Source: Pectobacterium zantedeschiae
Lineage (GTDB): Bacteria > Pseudomonadota > Gammaproteobacteria > Enterobacterales > Enterobacteriaceae
Length of the DNA stretch: 64,000 bases
Assembly (NCBI RefSeq): GCF_004137795.1
Contig: NZ_NWTM01000001.1
Span: 1,415,229-1,479,228, forward strand
Direction of reading: 5' to 3'
Shown: piece after piece, positions 8,463 through 19,434 of the stretch
Position numbering within the stretch: the stretch's first letter is position 1
Layout of the letters: the number at the start of each line of letters is the position of its first letter
Program-made: the position numbers and the translations under genes
Notes under the pieces: model-generated
What the model was told of the DNA's origin: nothing
The model's input: the letters and a program-made list of their open reading frames with translations, nothing else
The model's database searches: none

Positions 8463-9680
8463 ATGTATTCATTTGTTGCCCGTCAACCCATTTTAAATCA
8501 ACACCTCCAAACCGTTGCCTACGAGCTACTTTTCCGCATGGACGTCACGAATAAATTCCCTGACGTCAGCCCTGAATTTGCGACTGCACAGCTTATCTCA
8601 GATCAGTTCTTAACCAATCCCTTGACAAAATCCGTAGCGGAGCAGCCTTACTATATTAACTTTCCTCACCAGATGTTGATCAATGGCCAGGCTGAAGTAT
8701 TACCGCTGGAAAAGGTTGTTATTGAGATTCTTGAAAATTCGCCCCCCGACAATGAGTTATTTGCTGCCATAAAAAAGCTAAAAAGAAAGGGCTTCAGAAT
8801 TGCGCTTGATGACTTTTCGATGGATTCAGAATGGGATCGGTTTTTGCCTTTCATTGATATCATCAAATTTGATTTAACCCTGTCGAGCTTTGGCGACATT
8901 GAAAATTTCATCAAAAGAACCACACAGCGTAAGTTAATTTATCTGGCCGAAAAAGTAGAAACTCACGAACAGTATCTGCAAAGTAAAAAACTGGGTATCT
9001 CACTTTTTCAGGGGTATTTTTTCAGTCGCCCTGAAATGATTAAATCGAAAAAGTTGGTCAATAATTCGAGCAATACCATCAGGCTGCTGAGGGAAGTCAA
9101 TAAACCTGAGATCAACTATGCCACGATCGAAGAATTAGTCTGTGCCGATCTGTCGCTTTATTATAAATTGATGCGCCACATCACTAATATCAAATACAAC
9201 ACCCGTTTCGGCATCACCTCAACCTCAATGTCTTTCCGCGCCATGGCGATGTTGCTTGGGCAACGAGAGCTTAAACGTTTTGTATCATTAATTAGCATTA
9301 CCAACAGTAATGAGAATAAACCCAGCGAGCTTTATCGCACCAGCTTAATTCGCGCCAGGTTTTTCGAATTACTGTATGCCTCTTTTAATGTGAAAGAGGA
9401 TACCACTGAGGCCTTTCTATGCGGATTATTGTCGCTGCTTGATGCCGTATTGGACTCGCCAATGCCGCTGCTGCTCTCACAAATCGCACTATCAGAAAAA
9501 ATTAACCAGAGCTTATTAGAAAATACTGGCGAACTTGCCGTTTATCTGACGTTAATCGCTAAATACGAACAGCAAGAGTGGGAAGAGCTTGAAGACCTCT
9601 TGCTCCAGTTAGGTATTGATGAAAAAAACTTCTTTACCATGATAATGGAGGCCACGCAGTGGGCAGATGAGATTTTATAA
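8463..9680 (+). CDS. EAL and HDOD domain protein (YuxH/CdgJ-like)
   Basis: Predicted signalling protein of 405 residues. The N-terminal half (about 1-200) is a divergent cyclic-di-GMP phosphodiesterase fold: the signature EAL is ELL (AYELLFR), the later motifs EILE, LDDFS, IKFD, AEKVET and QGYFFSRP are recognisable, but the DDFGTG loop is replaced by DDFSMDSEW. The C-terminal half (about 200-400) is an HDOD domain (VCADLSLYYKLMRHI). Such proteins often bind partners rather than hydrolyse c-di-GMP, and in some bacteria alter motility. ATG 8463 follows GGAGAAC. It stands where E. coli carries yecD, next to yecE. Confidence 0.88.
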   Translation: MYSFVARQPILNQHLQTVAYELLFRMDVTNKFPDVSPEFATAQLISDQFLTNPLTKSVAEQPYYINFPHQMLINGQAEVLPLEKVVIEILENSPPDNELFAAIKKLKRKGFRIALDDFSMDSEWDRFLPFIDIIKFDLTLSSFGDIENFIKRTTQRKLIYLAEKVETHEQYLQSKKLGISLFQGYFFSRPEMIKSKKLVNNSSNTIRLLREVNKPEINYATIEELVCADLSLYYKLMRHITNIKYNTRFGITSTSMSFRAMAMLLGQRELKRFVSLISITNSNENKPSELYRTSLIRARFFELLYASFNVKEDTTEAFLCGLLSLLDAVLDSPMPLLLSQIALSEKINQSLLENTGELAVYLTLIAKYEQQEWEELEDLLLQLGIDEKNFFTMIMEATQWADEIL

Positions 9681-9767
9681 ACGATTTCTCTCGGCTCACT
9701 CGCGCGGCCCTGACAATTACGCGATAATCGTCATCATCCTATTGAAGCTCAATGAAGTTATCGTGTG

Positions 9768-10583
9768 ATGATGTACATCGGATTACCACAATGGCAGCAC
9801 CCCACATGGAGTCGGTTGGGGCTAAACGACCTTGCCGACTACAGTCGCTACTTTACCTGCGTTGAAGGTAACACAACTTTTTATGCGTTGCCTTCACGCG
9901 AAGTGGTCGAGCGCTGGCGTGACATGACGCATGATGACTTTCGTTTTTGCTTCAAGTTTCCCTCAACGATCAGCCATAAAGCCGCCTTACAGAACTGTGA
10001 CAGCGATGTCAGCCTTTTTTATCAATGCATTGAACCGATTGAACATCGTATCGGGCAACTATGGCTACAGCTTCCCGCGACCTTCGGGCCAACGCAGTTG
10101 CCCGTTCTGTGGCGCTTTCTTGACACCTTACCACGGGAATTTAGCTACGGTGTGGAAGTACGTCATCCACTGTTTTTTGCCAAAGGTGAAGAGGAACGTG
10201 CGCTGAATCAAGGGCTACAGCAGCGCGGCATCAATCGTGTGATTCTCGATAGCCGTCCGGTTCATCACGCCGCGCCAGACAGTCCTGCTATGCGTGAAGC
10301 CCAACGGAAAAAACCTCGCGTTCCGGTACACGCCGTGCTGACCGCCACACAGCCATTGATCCGCTTTATCGGCAGTGAAACTCTGGACGAAAATCTGCGC
10401 TGGTTTGAATCATGGCGTAACAAACTGCCACAATGGCCAGAAGCGAATCCCTTCTTCTTTATTCACACACCGGATATCGGTGATGCCCCACCGTTGGCAC
10501 AACAGCTTTGGCCATTACTCGCCGAGATCGATCCCACTTTGCCGCCCCAGCCAGATTGGCCGCAGCAGGCGACGCTCTTTTGA
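9768..10583 (+). CDS. yecE: DUF72 family protein YecE
   Basis: TIM-barrel-like DUF72 protein of unknown biochemical function, about 271 residues like E. coli YecE. Typical segments are IGLPQWQHPTW at the N-terminus, VEGNTTFYALPS, DDFRFCFKFPSTISH and the final FIHTPDI. GTG 9765, ATG 9768 and ATG 9771 are adjacent; 9768 gives MMYIGL, parallel to MIYIGL in E. coli. No strong ribosome site is visible. It precedes yecN and cmoAB on the same strand, as in other enterobacteria. Confidence 0.93.
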   Translation: MMYIGLPQWQHPTWSRLGLNDLADYSRYFTCVEGNTTFYALPSREVVERWRDMTHDDFRFCFKFPSTISHKAALQNCDSDVSLFYQCIEPIEHRIGQLWLQLPATFGPTQLPVLWRFLDTLPREFSYGVEVRHPLFFAKGEEERALNQGLQQRGINRVILDSRPVHHAAPDSPAMREAQRKKPRVPVHAVLTATQPLIRFIGSETLDENLRWFESWRNKLPQWPEANPFFFIHTPDIGDAPPLAQQLWPLLAEIDPTLPPQPDWPQQATLF

Positions 10584-10736
10584 GCCACAGGATATGGAGG
10601 TATTAGCTCATTTAGTTATAAACAGTTTCACAACGTAACCCATTTCCGCTAAAAAAATCAGCCTTTACAGGCGACAGTTGCGTTAGGTAAAGCTATCATT
10701 CTGCAAGCCGTTTTCGGTTAGGTCACGGAGTAAAAA

Positions 10737-11132
10737 ATGGTAAGTGCGCTCTATATCGTGCTCGGCGCAATCTTGTTGATAAAGCTGTCTATTGATGTTG
10801 TAAAACTGAGAATGCAGTATCGCGTGGCCTACGGCGACGGCGGATTTTATGAATTGCAAACGGCAATCCGGGTACATGGTAATGCAGTGGAATATATTCC
10901 CATTGCGGCGATTCTGCTGGTACTGATGGAGATGAACGGCGCGCTTATCATCATGATCCATTTTTGCGGCATTCTACTAATCACCGGACGTTTAGTTCAC
11001 TACTACGGCCTTCGGCATCGTGAATTCCGCTGGCGGCGCTCAGGCATGGCGGCAACTTATGCCTCACTCATCCTAATGATTGCAGCAAACCTCTATTATC
11101 TTCCCTGGGATCTGGTTTTCACACTGTATTGA
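10737..11132 (+). CDS. yecN: MAPEG-family inner membrane protein YecN
   Basis: Small integral membrane protein of 131 residues from the MAPEG superfamily (membrane-associated proteins in eicosanoid and glutathione metabolism). Four hydrophobic segments are visible, and the family motif region with RVHGNAVEYIPI (about 47-58) is intact. A GGAG lies seven bases before the ATG. Its substrate in bacteria is unknown. It sits between yecE and cmoA. Confidence 0.93.
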   Translation: MVSALYIVLGAILLIKLSIDVVKLRMQYRVAYGDGGFYELQTAIRVHGNAVEYIPIAAILLVLMEMNGALIIMIHFCGILLITGRLVHYYGLRHREFRWRRSGMAATYASLILMIAANLYYLPWDLVFTLY

Positions 11133-11246
11133 TGGCGTGAGACAAAACGATACCCGCCTCTCTCGGGCGCACAGTCATGATGCGTCCGGGAATCAAAACC
11201 CGAGTCCACACCATACGTCTACACAATGTGAAAGGTGAAGGCTACT

Positions 11247-13023
<1,777 letters not shown>

Positions 13024-13063
13024 CCTTCTCCGCCATTATAGCGTTCGATAAAAGTACTGGTGA

Positions 13064-13098
13064 TGACAACACCGCAGAAACATACTGCGGCGTTGTCA
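13064..13098. terminator. Hairpin after cmoB
   Basis: TGACAAC-a-CCGCAG pairs with CTGCGG-c-GTTGTCA around a 7-base loop, one mismatch. It lies between the convergent cmoB and NTF2-fold genes. No T-run follows. Confidence 0.5.
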
Positions 13099-13165
13099 GG
13101 AAAAGCCAGCCCACGATGCCTTTCTGGTGTTCAAGCCTTGGACCATACACTGGCCTTTATCTACA

Positions 13166-14023
13166 TCACTTTTCCACAGCAGCGACGGCGACAGCGTAGC
13201 TGTCTTCCAGCATGCGAAAACCAACGATCCTGCCATCACGGATCGTCAGTACAAAGGCAAACGGTGACTCGATAAGACGACCAGTACGTTTGACTCGCGA
13301 CGCCAGTTCACCAAGCGCGACAGCAACGTCATCGTCGGCCACAATCCGCCGCACCTCGAATCGCTCCGGTATGATTTGCTCAGCCAGTTCACGGAAAAAT
13401 GAAGCGACCTCTTCACGATTCCGACGCGGGCCGATCCACGGCACGATCTGCACGTGTCCGGGGATATCCCACTCCACTTCCTCCGCAAACAGCTTGACAA
13501 TTGCTTTCAGGGTTTGTGGATCGTCAGACCTAGCCCAGAACGCCGCAACGCTCTCAAAGTAACGCGCGGCGATCTCACGTGGCGTTGCCGTGAACACCTT
13601 TCCACGATACAGGTCAACACGCCTGCGGTCTTCACTCGTAAAGTCGGGATCAACATAGATAGACATCCGGCTAATCCGTTTGCCGTTGAATTCGAAAACA
13701 TTTGCAAAACGGCCTTGCGACGCACAGCCATCAGGCCACGTGCGTCCATCACGCGTGACGCCCCATTCTTTGCCTTCGACTGCGATCCGCTCGCCGTCTA
13801 CGGTAAAAACCAGATTATCAATGTCGTGGGTAAGCCGAGCCGCGTCTACCGCAATCCGTTCAGCGAATTGTGCCACAGCATCCTTACCACATACCTGGCC
13901 AAATTTTGGAAAGAAGAATGCAACATCGTCGGTGAACAAGTCGAGAAATGAAGGATCGTTGGCATCCACTTTGCGAAAATAATCGCGAATGGTTGCAATA
14001 CGTGAATCATGGTTGTCTGACAT
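13166..14023 (-). CDS. Double SnoaL/NTF2-like domain protein
   Basis: Predicted cytoplasmic protein of 285 residues with two NTF2-like (SnoaL) halves. The first (about 1-130) has IRDYFRKVDANDPSFLDLFTDDVAFFFPKFG and VFEFNGKRISRMSIYVD; the second (about 145-280) has AEEVEWDIPGH and FVLTIRDGRIVGFRMLED. This fold forms a small pocket used by isomerases, cyclases and ligand-binding proteins; the activity here is unknown. ATG 14023 has a strong AAAGGAG; an upstream in-frame ATG at 14077 lacks one. It follows a TetR-family gene on the same strand, which suggests control by that regulator. In E. coli this interval carries torYZ instead, so the pair looks accessory. Confidence 0.82.
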   Translation of the reverse strand: MSDNHDSRIATIRDYFRKVDANDPSFLDLFTDDVAFFFPKFGQVCGKDAVAQFAERIAVDAARLTHDIDNLVFTVDGERIAVEGKEWGVTRDGRTWPDGCASQGRFANVFEFNGKRISRMSIYVDPDFTSEDRRRVDLYRGKVFTATPREIAARYFESVAAFWARSDDPQTLKAIVKLFAEEVEWDIPGHVQIVPWIGPRRNREEVASFFRELAEQIIPERFEVRRIVADDDVAVALGELASRVKRTGRLIESPFAFVLTIRDGRIVGFRMLEDSYAVAVAAVEK

Positions 14024-14253
14024 CGTTGGCTCCTTTGATATAAAAACAGTAGCGCCGCAAATCGCGCCTACACACAAGCTCTACCGAGAAGGCGCCTACT
14101 TACTGAGAGTCTGTCGCAGACGAAAACGAGATGCGCGACTCAAGTCAAACGTTGCTGATATCAGTAAAAAGCAAATACCTTCCAGTTAATTATTTAATGA
14201 TCGTTACATAATTAACGAAATAAAAAGGCCATAAACCAGCATGGCGGCACAAC

Positions 14254-14835
14254 TTAGAGTTGAGCCAAAATCCCCTCCATCACATCGTCAAGGAATGTGC
14301 GATCTGGCATCGCCCGACCCAGTACCCGAAGGCCGTAATAGCTGCTCAGGAAAGCTCGCGCTAACAATAGCGCCGGCCGCTCTGAAGACACCTCTCCGTT
14401 GCGCTGCCCTACTGCAAATAGATGGCACAACACCTGCTCCAGTCGGTTTACATAGACTTTACTGATCTGCACGACGATCGGATCTTTACCCGAACGCTCT
14501 AGCGCAGAAAATACGCCCATACAACCTCGGCACTTAATGGGGTCGAGGTCGCCTTCAATGCCCCACACCATCAGCGCTCGCAGCCTCTCTCTGAGAGTAC
14601 CAGGACCGTTGAGAATCTCCGACTGAGCCTGGATACCAAGCTCCTGATAGCGGATCAGCGCTTCATGGTAAAGCTTTTGCTTGCTTCCGAAGGCGTTATA
14701 GAGACTGCCACGACCCAGCCCCGTGCGTTCGACCAGTTCCTGTGCCGATGTTGCCTCATAGCCATTCGACCAGAACACATCCATCGCAGCCTCTATGACC
14801 GCATCATCATCGAATTCCCGAGGTCTTCCACTCAT
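14254..14835 (-). CDS. TetR/AcrR-family transcriptional regulator
   Basis: One-component repressor-type regulator of 193 residues. The N-terminal helix-turn-helix is clear: AAMDVFWSNGYEATSAQELVE then TGLGRGSLYNAFGSKQKLYHEAL, about residues 16-61. The C-terminal ligand domain carries a Cys pair, KCRGCMG with Cys at about 102 and 105, similar in place to the RGCL motif of NemR-like and related regulators. The product may sense a reactive or small hydrophobic compound; this is inference. It lies 230 bp upstream of the double NTF2-domain gene, same strand. An imperfect repeat region around 14900-14920 is a possible operator. Confidence 0.9.
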   Translation of the reverse strand: MSGRPREFDDDAVIEAAMDVFWSNGYEATSAQELVERTGLGRGSLYNAFGSKQKLYHEALIRYQELGIQAQSEILNGPGTLRERLRALMVWGIEGDLDPIKCRGCMGVFSALERSGKDPIVVQISKVYVNRLEQVLCHLFAVGQRNGEVSSERPALLLARAFLSSYYGLRVLGRAMPDRTFLDDVMEGILAQL

Positions 14836-14957
14836 CGCATTACATGCCTTCGTTGTATGTCTGACTGTTTATCATTCAGGTCAGCATCATAGATCATAAT
14901 TGAACGAACAGTACAATATTAATTGTCAGCAGATTAATATGGGGAGTAACCACAAAC

Positions 14958-14988
14958 CAAAAAAAGCCCCAGCAATATACTGGGGCTT
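14958..14988 (-). terminator. Rho-independent terminator downstream of cutC
   Basis: Stem AAGCCCCAG/CTGGGGCTT (14964-14972 and 14980-14988) with a 7-base loop. On the minus strand it is followed by a run of seven to eight T, so it ends the cutC transcript about 110 bp past its stop codon. Confidence 0.85.
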
Positions 14989-15100
14989 GGTACTTGCCAT
15001 GCAAACCTATCGGTATGCGGCGCGGCAAAAACTGAAGAATGACGATGTGGCATCTATAGCAATGCGATCTATCAACCGCTACACCATAAAATACCTTAGA

Positions 15101-15859
15101 TTACGATACATACTGCATTTCACGATCCGGGCTGACCGCCAGTTTCATGGCTTCCACCACATCGCCATCCACGCAATACTGGCTAAATTCATCTAATTCC
15201 GCATCAGAACACATCGACACGCCGATTTTGCGATAACGCATAGAGGATGGCGTCCACTGGCCTGCGGAACTGTGCAGTTCTCGGATACCCGCTTGCTGAA
15301 ATTTGTGCACGTTAGTCAATCGCACACCGGAACCTGCCATAATAATTGGACCGCGACTGGCCTGTGTTAGTTCACGTAATAACCGCAATCCATTTTCTGC
15401 CGTTTGTTGCTGCCCAGAGCTTAATATGCGCGATACGCCAAGGTCGGTGAGTTGTTCCAGCGCAACATAAGGGTTCAGGCACATATCAAACGCACGATGG
15501 AAGGTCACCGCCATCCCTTGAGCCACCGCCATGATTTCGCGCATTTTGGGCAAATCAATGTGCCCTTCTTCATTGAGTACGCCTACAACGACACCGGGGA
15601 ATCCCATCTCGCGAATCTGCTCAATGTCGTATTTGATGGCAGCAAACTCCGTCGGGCTGTAACAAAAATCGCCGCCTCGCGGACGCACAATCGGGTGAAC
15701 AGGAATCGTGACCTTTTCTCGCGCACCGCGCAGCGCACCGTAGGATGGCGTTAACCCGCCCTCTCGCTGCCCTGCACAGAGTTCAATTCTGTCAGCCCCA
15801 GACTGCGCTGCTGTTATCGCACAATCGACGCTATAACAGCATACTTCCAGTTTCGTCAT
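15101..15859 (-). CDS. cutC: CutC family protein
   Basis: TIM-barrel protein long named copper homeostasis protein; its direct role in copper handling is doubtful. The 252 residues cover the whole family, with [25 protein letters not shown] at the N-terminus, [20 protein letters not shown] and [11 protein letters not shown]. It starts at ATG 15859 with GGAG upstream. The order cutC-yecM-argS is conserved, but here an ERIC element separates cutC from yecM. Confidence 0.95.
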   Translation of the reverse strand: MTKLEVCCYSVDCAITAAQSGADRIELCAGQREGGLTPSYGALRGAREKVTIPVHPIVRPRGGDFCYSPTEFAAIKYDIEQIREMGFPGVVVGVLNEEGHIDLPKMREIMAVAQGMAVTFHRAFDMCLNPYVALEQLTDLGVSRILSSGQQQTAENGLRLLRELTQASRGPIIMAGSGVRLTNVHKFQQAGIRELHSSAGQWTPSSMRYRKIGVSMCSDAELDEFSQYCVDGDVVEAMKLAVSPDREMQYVS

Positions 15860-15984
15860 CGCTGCTCCTCCATGTAAACTCCCAAACTACTTTTCTTAAT
15901 TATCGAAAAATCGGCGAATCATTACGCCGATTAAAGTAATAACTATGGCATTCACATTCATATCGTGAGGAGACGGGAGTCACA

Positions 15985-16110
15985 ATGAACGTGATACGTT
16001 GCCGAAATAAACATGACATAAACCACAGTTTTATTAATCTGTTCTATACCCGTCATACTTCAAATTGCAGATGCGTTGGCTACGTTCACTCACCCGAATC
16101 ACTTACCTAA
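15985..16110 (+). CDS. Small ORF that runs into an ERIC element
   Basis: 41 codons from ATG 15985, preceded by a strong Shine-Dalgarno-like GGGAG. The first about 20 residues (MNVIRCRNKHDINHSFINLF) come from unique DNA and the rest from the ERIC left end, where a stop is met at 16108-16110. It may be a small gene cut by the insertion, or chance. No family recognised. Confidence 0.2.
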   Translation: MNVIRCRNKHDINHSFINLFYTRHTSNCRCVGYVHSPESLT

Positions 16111-16313
16111 GTAAGCTCATCGGGATGAAATGAGAGACATCCTGTCTCTCACCGAAGGCCAAGCCTTTGGCTGGTCAAATTCGTTCCCGACGAACTTGTC
16201 GCTCGCTTGCCGCGTTACGATGCTCATAAATGAGCATCGCCCTAAAGGGCTAACGCTTCGCGTTATTCAAAACGAACTCGTTTTGTCCTGAAACTCGAAT
16301 TATTTAGGGTATA
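16045..16313 (+). repeat. ERIC/IRU element with a long hairpin-rich insertion
   Basis: The left end TATACCCGTCATACTTCAAA and the right end with AACTCGAATTATTTAGGGTA are the termini of enterobacterial repetitive intergenic consensus elements, flanked by TATA. The central ERIC hairpin (CCCGAATCACTTAC with GTAAGCTCATCGGG, 16093-16124) is present. The normal length is about 127 bp; this copy is 269 bp. The extra DNA at about 16125-16290 is a chain of small inverted repeats (described as a finding). Such elements are non-coding and form RNA hairpins when transcribed. Confidence 0.9.
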
Positions 16314-16409
16314 CAGTAGAAGAAATTGGCATGAATAACGTGACACACCATTTTACCTTTCAGACAATGTGCTCTTTCTGATTACTCTACGTGTGAATTA
16401 TCCCTATTT

Positions 16410-16958
16410 TCATAATGCCAACATTTCGCTCGCGACAACATCTCGTATATCAAATGGATGAAATTTTATTGTCACTTTCCCATTGGTTATCGCCAGCGTC
16501 GGATTAGGGATTCGTTCTTTTTCTCCCTGTGGAGAACTCAATTTAAGCTTGATGCCTGGCGTACGCAGTGCGTCATCAGACAAGCAGGCCAGCGCACGCT
16601 GATGCAGCGTTTCCGTATCACCGGGCAGCACCAGCTCTACATGTTCCCAACCTTCGTGCGGATAATGTTTCTTCCCCGGCCATGGTAGCTCGATACAAGC
16701 AATCTGCCAGGGACCGACGGATATTGCATTATCCAATATAAACAGACAGATTGGACGGCCATTGATTTGGTTTTCAGACAGCAGTCTGCCAGCTTTCAGT
16801 AACGCCACTTTCCATGATTCGGCCGTCGTATTCTGATGGCAACGCAGCGAGATATGGTCAGCATGAAATGTGCTCAAATCCAGCTGTAGCACACCAGCCA
16901 ACTCCTGTAACTCTTGCTCAAAACGTACTAAATCCGTTATCAAATCGCTGGGTAACAT
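16410..16958 (-). CDS. yecM: YecM family protein (VOC-like fold)
   Basis: Protein of about 182 residues belonging to the YecM family, whose fold resembles vicinal-oxygen-chelate metal enzymes; function unknown. Diagnostic segments are TFHADHISLRCHQNTTAESW, GRPICLFIL, ELPWPGKKHYPHEGWEHVELVLPG and KVTIKFHPFDI. The ATG at 16958 has GAGGAG about ten bases upstream; the ATG at 16982 would add eight residues without a ribosome site. Neighbours argS and cutC are as in E. coli. Confidence 0.92.
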   Translation of the reverse strand: MLPSDLITDLVRFEQELQELAGVLQLDLSTFHADHISLRCHQNTTAESWKVALLKAGRLLSENQINGRPICLFILDNAISVGPWQIACIELPWPGKKHYPHEGWEHVELVLPGDTETLHQRALACLSDDALRTPGIKLKLSSPQGEKERIPNPTLAITNGKVTIKFHPFDIRDVVASEMLAL

Positions 16959-17281
16959 ATCGGGTAAAGCTCCTCGCAGCATATCACATTATCTATAATC
17001 ATTTTGTCGATGAGAATATCACACTCATAACACATTCTAATTAAATTCTATTTTCCCCGATGCACATTTATTTACACCTTCGTTACGTTAAGCGCATTAA
17101 ATGCAAAGAAAAGGCAACCATACAGTTTGATTAATAAACGGAAACGTTTTTTACTCGGCGTTAGTCTGAGATACTTCTCGCAATCTATTCTGGGAGGAAT
17201 CTTAAATAACTCTCACCCCATTGAACACAGAAAAGAAAACGTATAAATTAAGAAAATAAATAATAATGCAGAGATATCATC
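16959..17281. other. AT-rich intergenic region upstream of yecM and of a small ORF
   Basis: Low-GC DNA with many TAAT/ATTA stretches. A purine-repressor-like motif lies at 17138-17153. A GGGAGGA at about 17190 has no start codon after it. No RNA gene is recognised. Confidence 0.35.
17138..17153 (+). promoter_or_regulatory. PurR-like operator motif
   Basis: ACGGAAACGTTTTTTA resembles the PurR consensus ACGCAAACGTTTTCNT with the central AAACGTTT intact. It lies about 145 bp before a small membrane ORF and about 460 bp before argS. No PurR control of these genes is known to me. Confidence 0.3.
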
Positions 17282-17401
17282 ATGGTTTTACTCATTATAT
17301 CCATCGCGCTTATCGCTATTGCGGCATATGCTATTTTTCGTCATTTTAAAACCAGAGACTCACATAAAATTGGTGTAAATAGTCGGTCAAGAAAACGTTA
17401 A
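17282..17401 (+). CDS. Predicted single-helix small membrane protein (39 aa)
   Basis: ATG 17282 to TAA 17401. Residues 2-19 (VLLIISIALIAIAAYAIF) form one strong hydrophobic helix, followed by a basic tail (RHFKTRDSHK...RSRKR), the pattern of a small inner-membrane protein with a positive C-terminus in the cytoplasm. A weak AGAG lies upstream. No family is recognised. The hydrophobic run and charge pattern argue for a gene rather than chance, but expression is unproven. Confidence 0.45.
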   Translation: MVLLIISIALIAIAAYAIFRHFKTRDSHKIGVNSRSRKR

Positions 17402-17613
17402 GATCGCGATTTGATTTATTTTTATTATACCTAAAACTATCATTTCTTTTTTTCGTGCTCTCCTTATCTATTTTTCTCATATCATCGCGCCTTTTTTATC
17501 TCTTGCCGGCGGGTATTTTTTCGCCTGAACATCCCTTTGCCTCCCCCCGTCTGCTGACGAGGAAAGGCAAATATGGTATAAGCAAGGCTTAATTTTTTAT
17601 TTAAGGTAAACCG

Positions 17614-19344
17614 GTGAATATTCAGGCTCTTCTCTCCGAAAAAGTCAGCCAGGCGTTAACCGCCGCGGGCGCGCCAGCAGACAGCGAAGCTCAGATTCGT
17701 CAGTCGGCAAAAGTACAGTTTGGTGATTATCAGGCTAATGGCGTCATGGCCGTGGCAAAAAAACTGGGCATGCCGCCGCGACAATTGGCTGAAAAAGTCG
17801 TCCAGCTTTTGGCTCTGGAAGGCATTGCGGAAAAAACAGAAATCGCAGGCCCGGGATTTATTAATATTTTTCTCGATAAGCAGTGGGTTGCGAGCCAGGT
17901 TGAGAATGCCCTGAATGCACCAAAACTGGGTTTAACGCCGGTTGAACCACAAACGATCGTGATTGACTACTCCGCCCCCAACGTCGCGAAGGAAATGCAC
18001 GTCGGCCACCTGCGCTCAACCATTATTGGTGATGCCGCGGCCCGTACGCTGGAGTTTTTAGGCCACAACATCATTCGGGCTAACCACGTCGGCGATTGGG
18101 GTACGCAGTTCGGTATGCTGATTGCATACCTTGAGAAAATGCAAAACGAAAGCGCCAACGAGATGGACCTGTCCGATCTTGAAGCGTTTTACCGTGAAGC
18201 AAAGAAACATTATGACGAAGATGCCGATTTTGCCGAACGTGCGCGCGGTTACGTGGTGAAATTGCAGGGTGGCGATGAATATTGCCGTCAGATGTGGCGC
18301 AAGCTCGTCGATATCACCATGACGCAGAACCAGATCAACTATGAACGCCTTAATGTCACGCTGACCAAACAGGATGTCATGGGTGAAAGCCTGTATAACA
18401 GCATGCTGCCAGACATCGTTGCCGATCTGAAAGCAAAAGGCCTGGCCGTTGAAAGCGAAGGCGCAACGGTCGTTTTCCTTGATGAGTACAAAAATAAGGA
18501 AGGCGAACCGATGGGCGTTATCATCCAGAAAAAGGATGGCGGCTATCTCTACACCACAACAGATATCGCTTGCGCCAAATACCGTTATGAAACCCTAAAC
18601 GCCGACCGAGTGCTTTACTACATCGACTCTCGTCAGCATCAGCATTTGATGCAGGCCTGGACCATCGTGCGTAAAGCAGGTTACGTGCCTGATTCTGTCA
18701 GCCTGGAACACCACATGTTCGGCATGATGCTGGGCAAAGACGGTAAACCATTCAAAACGCGCGCAGGCGGAACGATCAAATTGTCTGAACTGTTGGATGA
18801 AGCCTACGATCGCGCACTGAAACTCATCGCAGAGAAAAATCCACAGATGGAAAGCGACGAGTTAGCAGCATTGGCGAAAGTGGTTTCTATCGGCGCGATT
18901 AAATACGCCGACCTGTCGAAGAGCCGCACCACGGATTACGTTTTTGATTGGGATAACATGCTGGCGTTTGAAGGTAACACCGCGCCTTATATGCAATACG
19001 CCTATACACGTGTTGCGTCCATTTTCAAGCGGGCGGGCATACAGGAAGACGCCTTAACGCAGCCGATTACGCTGAGCGATGAGCGCGAATTTACGCTTGC
19101 CACGCGTCTGCTGCAATTTGAAGAAACCATTACCTCCGTCGCACGTGAAGGTACACCGCATGTGATGTGTAGCTACCTGTACGATCTGGCTGGCCTGTTT
19201 TCTGGTTTCTATGAACACTGCCCAATTCTGAATGCAGAGAATGACGAGGTACGTCAGAGCCGTCTGAGACTGGCGTTGCTGACTGCAAAAACGCTGAAGC
19301 AGGGTCTGGATACTCTGGGTATCGAAACCGTCGAGAAGATGTAA
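17614..19344 (+). CDS. argS: Arginyl-tRNA synthetase
   Basis: Class I synthetase charging tRNA-Arg, which needs the tRNA to activate arginine. GTG start with AAGG upstream; 576 residues (E. coli 577). The N-terminal domain (about 1-120) is followed by the signature [11 protein letters not shown] (HIGH-type, HVGH). A canonical KMSK is not evident; the segment [10 protein letters not shown] stands in its place, as in other bacterial ArgRS. The C-terminal anticodon-binding domain ends with [11 protein letters not shown]. Confidence 0.98.
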   Translation: MNIQALLSEKVSQALTAAGAPADSEAQIRQSAKVQFGDYQANGVMAVAKKLGMPPRQLAEKVVQLLALEGIAEKTEIAGPGFINIFLDKQWVASQVENALNAPKLGLTPVEPQTIVIDYSAPNVAKEMHVGHLRSTIIGDAAARTLEFLGHNIIRANHVGDWGTQFGMLIAYLEKMQNESANEMDLSDLEAFYREAKKHYDEDADFAERARGYVVKLQGGDEYCRQMWRKLVDITMTQNQINYERLNVTLTKQDVMGESLYNSMLPDIVADLKAKGLAVESEGATVVFLDEYKNKEGEPMGVIIQKKDGGYLYTTTDIACAKYRYETLNADRVLYYIDSRQHQHLMQAWTIVRKAGYVPDSVSLEHHMFGMMLGKDGKPFKTRAGGTIKLSELLDEAYDRALKLIAEKNPQMESDELAALAKVVSIGAIKYADLSKSRTTDYVFDWDNMLAFEGNTAPYMQYAYTRVASIFKRAGIQEDALTQPITLSDEREFTLATRLLQFEETITSVAREGTPHVMCSYLYDLAGLFSGFYEHCPILNAENDEVRQSRLRLALLTAKTLKQGLDTLGIETVEKM

Positions 19345-19385
19345 TTCTTCCCTCGACTAAAGGCATATATATCAATTAAAACAGG

Positions 19386-19421
19386 AACGCCATTGGTCGC
19401 AGAACCAATGGCGTTTTTTTA
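19386..19421 (+). terminator. Rho-independent terminator of argS
   Basis: Perfect 12-bp stem AACGCCATTGGT/ACCAATGGCGTT, 6-base loop, then a run of T through 19420. murJ ends convergently at 19435. Confidence 0.92.
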
Positions 19422-19434
19422 TTCCGTAACGTTG

